Below are positions 59,256 to 64,000 of a stretch of DNA of 64,000 nt, piece by piece. The stretch's first letter is position 1, and the number at the start of each line of letters is the position of its first letter. Below the pieces are notes generated by a model, which worked only from the letters and a program-made list of their open reading frames with translations, had not been told where the DNA came from and ran no database searches. The translations under genes and the position numbers were made by a program. The DNA is from UBA1413 sp964567485. GTDB lineage: Bacteria > Bacteroidota > Bacteroidia > Bacteroidales > Prolixibacteraceae. The stretch lies in NCBI GenBank assembly GCA_964567485.1, contig CAZMMX010000015.1:1-64000 (forward strand), written 5' to 3'.

Positions 59256-61304
59256 ATGAAGAACACAGAAATACCAGAAATTTATTCGATCAAGAGCACT
59301 CCCCGGGAGACGCTGGTGGACTGGTACCGCTTGTTGGCGGTAGGCCGGACGATTGACGAGAAGGCTCCCAATTATCTGAAGCAGGCCATCGGATGGTCCT
59401 ATCACGGCCCTTATGCCGGGCATGACGGAATTCAGCTGGCCATCGGCCAGTCGTTCGAGAAGAACAAAGACCATCTGTTTCTCTATTACCGTGATATGCT
59501 GAGTGCCCTTTCTGCTGGGATGACTGCCGAGGAGTTGATCCTGAACGGAATTTCCAAGGCCACGGACCCGGGTACCGGCGGCCGGCACATGTCGAATCAT
59601 TTTTCCAAGCCCGAGTGGAATATCCACAATGTCTCCTCCCTGACCGGTAATCACACCCTGCATGCCGTGGGTGTTGCCCGTGCCATTAAATATTATGGAG
59701 AGAAGGCCGTGGCCATCAGCAGCCAGGGGGAATCGTCGGTGAGCGAGGGGTATGTTTACGAGGCCATCAACGGGGCTACCCGGGAACAACTGCCCGTAAT
59801 TTTCGTGTTTCAGGACAATGGGTACGGCATTTCGGTACCCAAGAAGGACCAGACGGCCAACAGAAAGGTGGCCAATAACTTCTCGGGATTCAAGAACCTG
59901 AAGATTATCCACTGTAACGGAAAGGATGTCTTTGATTCGATGAATGCCATGGCCGAAGCCAAAAGAGTTGCCCTGGAGGAAGGCCATCCGGTCATCGTAC
60001 AGGCCAACTGCGTACGTATCCACTCCCACAGTAACTCCGACAAGCATGAACTGTACCGCAATGAGAATGAGCGCAACTACGTGCAGGAGTATGACCCGTT
60101 TGCCAAATTCCGCAGGATGTTGCTCCGTTACAACCGGTTTACCGAAGAGGAGCTGAAGGTGATGGACGAGGCTGCAGCCCAGGAGATCAAGAAGGCCCAT
60201 AAAGCAGCCCTGAAAGCGCCCGATCCCGATCCTGCCACGATTCACGACTTCGTAATTCCCGAGCCCTATATTTCAGAGAAATATCCCGACGGAATCCATA
60301 ATGCCACCGGGGAAAAGAAAAAGCTGATCACCGCGTTGAACGAAACGCTGAAGGCAGAATTCCGCCACAATCCCGAGACCTTTATCTGGGGACAGGATAT
60401 GGCCAACAAGGAGAAAGGGGGCGTTTTTAACGTTTCGAAGGGGATGCAGAAGGAGTTTGGTAAGAAGAGGGTTTTCAATGCTCCCATTGCCGAGGATTTT
60501 ATTATGGGCACCGCCAACGGGATGTCGCGTTACAGTGAGAAGATCCGTGTAGTGGTTGAGGGGGCCGAATTTGCCGACTATTTCTGGCCTGCCATGGAAC
60601 AGTACGTCGATTCGAGCCATGACTACTGGCGTTCCAACGGGAAGTTCACCCCCAATGTGACCATCCGTCTGGCTTCAGGAGGTTATATCGGCGGTGGTCT
60701 TTATCACTCCCAGAACCTTGAAGGATCCCTGGCTGCCATTCCCGGGGTGCGGATGGTCTACCCCTCGTTTGCCGACGATGCGGCGGGACTGCTCCGTACG
60801 GCCATGCGATCGCGGGGGATGACCATGTTCATGGAGCCCAAGGCTCTCTACCAGGATCCCCGGGCGGCCACGGTCATTCCCGACGATTTTGAAGTTCCCT
60901 TTGGCAAGGCCCGCATACGCAGGGAGGGAAGTGACCTGACCCTGATCACCTACGGAAATACCACCCATATGTCGCTCGAGGCGGCGGAAAAGCTGGCGCT
61001 GGAGGGGTTCAACATTGAGGTGATCGACCTCAGGTCCTTGATTCCCTTGGACAAGGTTACCATTATCGCTTCCGTGAAAAAGACCAACCGGGCATTGGTC
61101 GTCCATGAGGACAAGGTACACGGCGGTTTCGGCGGGGAAGTGGCGTCCATTCTGATGGAAGAAGCCTTCCAGTGGCTCGACGCGCCCATCCGCAGGGTAG
61201 GGTCCACCTTTACCCCCGTGGGTTTCCACAGGGAACTGGAGAAGGCCATTCTGCCCAACACCGATAAGATATTTGCCGCCGCAAAAGAACTATTAACCTA
61301 TTAA
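59256..61304 (+). CDS. Fused E1 alpha/beta 2-oxoacid dehydrogenase
   Basis: A 682-residue fusion. Residues about 1-325 are the alpha part with the thiamine-diphosphate motif starting at GESSVSEGYVYEA (158-170) and ending at Asn188 (FQDNGYG). The canonical GDG is replaced by GES. Residues about 345-682 are the transketolase-like beta part ('VVEGAEFADYFWPAMEQ', 'DLRSLIPLDKVTI'). It decarboxylates a 2-oxo acid (pyruvate or branched-chain). Fused E1 subunits occur in Bacteroidota. The start at 59256 avoids a 27-residue leader lacking conserved sequence. It is 12 nt upstream of the flavodoxin gene. Confidence 0.9.
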   Translation: MKNTEIPEIYSIKSTPRETLVDWYRLLAVGRTIDEKAPNYLKQAIGWSYHGPYAGHDGIQLAIGQSFEKNKDHLFLYYRDMLSALSAGMTAEELILNGISKATDPGTGGRHMSNHFSKPEWNIHNVSSLTGNHTLHAVGVARAIKYYGEKAVAISSQGESSVSEGYVYEAINGATREQLPVIFVFQDNGYGISVPKKDQTANRKVANNFSGFKNLKIIHCNGKDVFDSMNAMAEAKRVALEEGHPVIVQANCVRIHSHSNSDKHELYRNENERNYVQEYDPFAKFRRMLLRYNRFTEEELKVMDEAAAQEIKKAHKAALKAPDPDPATIHDFVIPEPYISEKYPDGIHNATGEKKKLITALNETLKAEFRHNPETFIWGQDMANKEKGGVFNVSKGMQKEFGKKRVFNAPIAEDFIMGTANGMSRYSEKIRVVVEGAEFADYFWPAMEQYVDSSHDYWRSNGKFTPNVTIRLASGGYIGGGLYHSQNLEGSLAAIPGVRMVYPSFADDAAGLLRTAMRSRGMTMFMEPKALYQDPRAATVIPDDFEVPFGKARIRREGSDLTLITYGNTTHMSLEAAEKLALEGFNIEVIDLRSLIPLDKVTIIASVKKTNRALVVHEDKVHGGFGGEVASILMEEAFQWLDAPIRRVGSTFTPVGFHRELEKAILPNTDKIFAAAKELLTY

Positions 61305-61315
61305 TACCACTGAAG

Positions 61316-61819
61316 ATGTCAAAGATCGGATTGTTTTATAGTTTTAACTCGCATAAAACCAAGAAGATAGGCGAAATGATCGCCGAAATGCTCGGCGAAG
61401 GAGCCACAGAATCGGTCAATGCCGAGACGGTCGACGGGGAACAGTTTCTGAAATACGACCGCCTGATTCTTGGAGTCCCCACGTGGTTTGACGGCGAGTT
61501 GCCCAATTACTGGGATGAGTTTGTGCCTGCCCTGGAAGAACTCGACCTCACCGGAAAGAAAATAGCCATTTACGGATTGGCCGACCAGGTGGGGTATCCC
61601 GAGAATTTCGGGGATGCCGTGGGACTGATGGCCAGGCTTCTGCGGAGCCTGGGGGCCGTGATCGTTGGGGAGACTTCTCCCGAAGGGTACAACTATGAAT
61701 CCTCCAAGGCCCTGGAGAATGGCAGGTTTCTGGGACTGATCCTCGACCAGGAGAACCAGGGAAGGCTCACGGAAGAGCGGTTGCGGAGCTGGCTGGAAAA
61801 CATAAAAGCCTCCATGTAG
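61316..61819 (+). CDS. Flavodoxin
   Basis: A 167-residue flavodoxin-fold protein (length of long-chain flavodoxins). The conserved strand-loop parts are 'LILGVPTWFDGELP' (FMN loop, W at about residue 58) and 'YGLADQVGYPENFGDAVG' (about 82-100). The phosphate-binding loop reads SFNSHKTKK instead of the usual TxTGxT, which is atypical but keeps hydroxyls. It is an electron carrier that may link the upstream dehydrogenase to other reactions and could replace ferredoxin under low iron. A strong terminator follows. Confidence 0.85.
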   Translation: MSKIGLFYSFNSHKTKKIGEMIAEMLGEGATESVNAETVDGEQFLKYDRLILGVPTWFDGELPNYWDEFVPALEELDLTGKKIAIYGLADQVGYPENFGDAVGLMARLLRSLGAVIVGETSPEGYNYESSKALENGRFLGLILDQENQGRLTEERLRSWLENIKASM

Positions 61820-61840
61820 ATTAATTTTTCGTATTCAATG

Positions 61841-61868
61841 AAAGGCCGGCCCACCATAGCCGGCCTTT
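61841..61868 (+). terminator. Rho-independent terminator after flavodoxin
   Basis: AAAGGCCGGC pairs exactly with GCCGGCCTTT across an 8-nt loop, then a T-rich CTGTTGTT stretch. Confidence 0.82.
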
Positions 61869-61884
61869 CTGTTGTTATTCACCC

Positions 61885-61892
61885 TATCTTTG
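61885..61892 (+). promoter_or_regulatory. Putative -7 element of mgsA
   Basis: TATCTTTG follows the terminator. The transcript would have an about 95-nt leader before mgsA. Confidence 0.5.
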
Positions 61893-61992
61893 CAGCGTCA
61901 AAGAAAACAACCTTCAGAAACAGAAACAGAAAAACAAAGCCCCGTCCTGAGGCAGAGTTCCTGCAATATGGCGGGGCGCAAAATCATCCATC

Positions 61993-62466
61993 ATGAAAAA
62001 GAAAAAGACGATTGGTATCGTGGCACACGATAACCGCAAAAAAGATATTTTAGAGTGGGTCTCTTATAACTGGCGGGAGCTTCTGCCGCACCGACTGGTA
62101 TGTACCGGCACCACCGGCAAGCTGGTCGAGGAAACCCTGACCCGTAAATGCGAAGATTACAACATGGTTCCGCCGGAAGTGGTCTGTCTCAAGTCGGGAC
62201 CCCTGGGTGGGGACCAGCAGTTGGGAGCCCAAATTTCCGAGAAGATGATCGACATGCTGATTTTTTTCTGGGACCCGATGCAGCCGCAGCCTCACGATGT
62301 CGACGTGAAAGCCCTGCTCCGTATTGCCGTGCTCTATAACATTCCCACAGCCTCGAACCGCTCTACCGCCGACTATATTGTCTCCTCCTCACTTTTCCAC
62401 GAGAATTATGAGCCGATCATCAAGGATTACACGGGCTATATCCAGAGGGAAGTGGAAATGCGCTGA
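61993..62466 (+). CDS. mgsA: Methylglyoxal synthase
   Basis: A 157-residue enzyme turning dihydroxyacetone phosphate into methylglyoxal and phosphate. Catalytic and substrate residues: His12-Asp13 in IVAHDNRK, Asp74 (SGPLGGDQQLG), Asp94 and His101 (FFWDPMQPQPHDVDV). It is a carbon-overflow bypass of glycolysis. It is followed 18 nt later by a TonB-C-domain protein, which is an unusual partner. Its own -7 box and a preceding terminator set it apart from the dehydrogenase operon. Confidence 0.96.
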   Translation: MKKKKTIGIVAHDNRKKDILEWVSYNWRELLPHRLVCTGTTGKLVEETLTRKCEDYNMVPPEVVCLKSGPLGGDQQLGAQISEKMIDMLIFFWDPMQPQPHDVDVKALLRIAVLYNIPTASNRSTADYIVSSSLFHENYEPIIKDYTGYIQREVEMR

Positions 62467-62484
62467 CGCTAAAGAGGAAACCAG

Positions 62485-63021
62485 ATGTCCCAAAAAAAGA
62501 GATTCCTTCATTTTCCGGAGTACCCCGGGGGTAAAGATGAGATAAAGAGATATATATCTGATAATCTGATCTTTCCGGAAGCGGCGCTCCGGGAAAAAGT
62601 CTCCGGTACGGTCTATTTATCGGCGGAAGTCGATGATAATGGGAGAGTTACGGACATTGAGGTAGAAAAAGGGATCGGTTATGGCTGTGATGAAGAGGCC
62701 GTCAGGCTGATTTCCGGACTCCGGTATGGTGGAGTCCATAACCGGGGCCTCAGGCTCAGGGTACGCCACAGGTTCAGGATCCGTTTTGATCTGGCCGGAT
62801 ATCTCCGGAAAAATAACCGCCAAACAGAAGAGGCCGGAACGGGTTCCGGAGAAACCCCGAAAGAACCCGCCAGAATCGTATATCACTACACAAATCCGGT
62901 AACCGACAAAAGCGTGCAGGGAAATAGCCCGGAGAAGGAAAATCCTGCGCCCGCCAAAAAAGCGGAGAGTAAATTTTCGTACCGCATTCAGGTGAACCGC
63001 AACACGCAGGAAGAAAACTGA
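62485..63021 (+). CDS. Soluble TonB C-terminal-domain protein
   Basis: A 178-residue protein with a TonB-C-type fold at its N-terminus (about 5-105: 'FPGG'-like YPGGKDEIKRYIS, 'VSGTVYLSAEVDDNG', 'EEAVRLISGLRY', 'RVRHRFRIRF'). It has no transmembrane anchor and no signal peptide visible. The C-terminal third is a charged, disordered linker (E/K/P-rich) ending NRNTQEEN. Normal TonB proteins have the reverse order: anchor, linker, TonB-C. This may be a cytoplasmic relic or a protein with another partner. Co-transcribed with mgsA by spacing. Confidence 0.68.
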   Translation: MSQKKRFLHFPEYPGGKDEIKRYISDNLIFPEAALREKVSGTVYLSAEVDDNGRVTDIEVEKGIGYGCDEEAVRLISGLRYGGVHNRGLRLRVRHRFRIRFDLAGYLRKNNRQTEEAGTGSGETPKEPARIVYHYTNPVTDKSVQGNSPEKENPAPAKKAESKFSYRIQVNRNTQEEN

Positions 63022-63190
63022 TCCGGTAAAAATCAGACGTCTGTCATGTGCCCGGAGGATCGCAGAGTGATGTCGGTACACCGGATGAGTGAAGCCCATA
63101 TTAATGAGGCTTCAGGCATAATAAGGGATCCCGGAAACGAAAAGCCCTTTTGTCTTATAATTGATATTATGTTAAATAAATAGGGTCCAA

Positions 63191-63220
63191 AAAAAGGGAG
63201 ATTTTTGGTCTCCCCTTTTT
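63191..63220 (-). terminator. Terminator of the TPR gene
   Basis: GGGAGA pairs with TCTCCC with A/T-rich flanks. On the minus strand the stem is followed by a T-run (complement of 63191-63195 and beyond). Confidence 0.7.
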
Positions 63221-63223
63221 ATA

Positions 63224-64000
63224 TTATTCTCCCAGTTTTTTGAGGACTTCTTCGTACTTGTCAAGTTGTTTGAGTCTGTAGTACAGGTTTTTCAGTGATT
63301 CCAGCGAGTATGGGTCGCCGGCTTTAAGTTCCTGGCATTTTTCCATGAACGGCAGAGCCTTGGCGAACCAGACATCTGATTTGGCCAGTTCTTCCTCGTA
63401 TCTCTTGTTATCGTTGGCAGGCACTTTGTTGGCCACTTCGATCTGCTTGACGCCATTGTTATAATAGAGAGCCCCGAGGTTGTAATAGGCATCGTAGTAT
63501 TCCTTGTTGAGGTCGATGGCTTTTTCGTAGCTTTTGATGGCATCCTCCTGTTTTCCGATGCCGTCGAGCAGTGAACCCTGGGCAAAGTAGAAAGAGGCAT
63601 TGGTGGGATCCTGTTCGATGGCCAGGGCCAGGTATTTCATGGCCTCGTCGCTCCTCTTGTTGTTGATATAGATGTTGATCATTTCGACCAGCACGCTGTT
63701 GTCTGTAGGATATTTCTCGAAGGCATCATTCAGAGTGGTGATGGCGGTCACGGTATCTTTGTTTTCCAGGTATGCCTTGGAAAGCAGTGAGTATGTACGT
63801 CCGCCGTTGTACCCGTATTTTGCGGCTTCTTTGTAATATTCTATAGCCTTGGGATAATTCTGGGCGTTGAAGGCAGCCAGACCGGCATTGAAGATGATGA
63901 CCGTATCGATAGCGTTGGGATTGTCCTTTTTGATGATGGGCAGTTGTTTCATGTCAAGCATCTGTTCGAATGACAGCATGGCCTTGTTGTAGTCTTCATT
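63224..64000 (-). CDS. TPR-repeat protein, 5' part outside the window
   Basis: At least 258 residues. The frame stays open to base 64000 with no upstream stop (reading N-E-D-Y-N-K-A-M-L-S), so the N-terminus is cut off. The visible part has several TPR repeats ('NAGLAAFNAQNYPKAIEYYKEAAKYG' core, 'YLALAIEQDPTNASFYFAQGSLL' core, 'SYEKAIDLNKEYYDAYYNLGALYY' core) and ends YEEVLKKLGE. Likely a periplasmic or cytoplasmic scaffold, as in other Bacteroidota TPR proteins. No enzymatic motif. The terminator is just downstream. Confidence 0.82.
   Translation of the reverse strand, partial: NEDYNKAMLSFEQMLDMKQLPIIKKDNPNAIDTVIIFNAGLAAFNAQNYPKAIEYYKEAAKYGYNGGRTYSLLSKAYLENKDTVTAITTLNDAFEKYPTDNSVLVEMINIYINNKRSDEAMKYLALAIEQDPTNASFYFAQGSLLDGIGKQEDAIKSYEKAIDLNKEYYDAYYNLGALYYNNGVKQIEVANKVPANDNKRYEEELAKSDVWFAKALPFMEKCQELKAGDPYSLESLKNLYYRLKQLDKYEEVLKKLGE

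Noticed and set aside
59187..60245. 352-codon antisense frame over E1
   Set aside because: Opposite a well supported gene and without motif support.

Overview
The window reads as a chromosomal stretch of a Bacteroidota bacterium, most likely of the Bacteroidales, and probably from a metagenome or draft assembly. The evidence is the promoter style (repeated -7 elements of the form TAnnTTTG and few Shine-Dalgarno sites), Bacteroidota-specific families (DUF6340, DUF6913, DUF4465, GIN-domain and head-GIN proteins, BtuG-like propeller lipoprotein), two proteins with C-terminal type IX secretion (T9SS) sorting domains, and a long Ala/Glu tail on ribosomal protein S16. Coding density is high. Many gene pairs overlap by 1-8 nt, and three convergent pairs overlap at their 3' ends. 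There are two 100-N gaps (12358-12457 and 30438-30537). Each is flanked by exactly the same 55 nt on both sides, so both look like unresolved contig overlaps rather than missing sequence.

Layout. 1-4.75 kb: a tripartite RND efflux operon (end of a TolC-type channel, lipoprotein adaptor, inner-membrane pump) plus a small PII-like protein. 4.9-9.4 kb: LL-diaminopimelate aminotransferase facing diaminopimelate decarboxylase, then a glycosyltransferase and a threonylcarbamoyl-AMP synthase. 9.4-13.1 kb: mscL, a GIN-domain protein, a hotdog thioesterase, and rpsP-rimM, with a family of about 21-nt repeats in the upstream regions. 13.3-19.7 kb: a lipoprotein, ruvC, a DMT transporter, a TPR protein, lipA, an orphan umuD and a small outer-membrane barrel. 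19.8-24.6 kb: nspC-dapA-DUF6913, ligA, and a 51-codon small ORF.

24.7-31.6 kb is the most distinctive region. A cobalamin riboswitch is followed by a T9SS-exported surface protein, a BtuB-like TonB-dependent receptor and a BtuG-like propeller lipoprotein. After a block of 21-bp tandem repeats comes a DUF4465 protein that also carries a T9SS tail. It looks like a B12-capture locus in which surface components are delivered by two different routes (lipoprotein and T9SS).

31.8-44.2 kb is mostly housekeeping: a SlyD-like isomerase, aroC, a DUF134 regulator, an esterase, Nudix, aminopeptidase P, nth, a ZIP transporter, a ferredoxin, secA and lgt. 44.3-54.6 kb holds cell-envelope genes: two tandem DUF6340 lipoproteins below a VWA membrane protein, an M28 peptidase with a PDZ domain, a large HEXXH/propeller protein and a membrane metallophosphoesterase. 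After a very AT-rich gap with an XRE regulator, 55.8-63 kb carries pyrK-pyrD, a 2-oxoacid dehydrogenase E2 and fused E1, a flavodoxin, mgsA and a soluble TonB-C-domain protein. The window ends inside a TPR gene.

Metabolically, dapA, dapL and lysA give three steps of the diaminopimelate-aminotransferase route to lysine. lipA would supply lipoate to the E2 protein, and lgt would lipidate the many lipoproteins encoded here. No rRNA, tRNA, CRISPR array, transposase or prophage gene was recognised.
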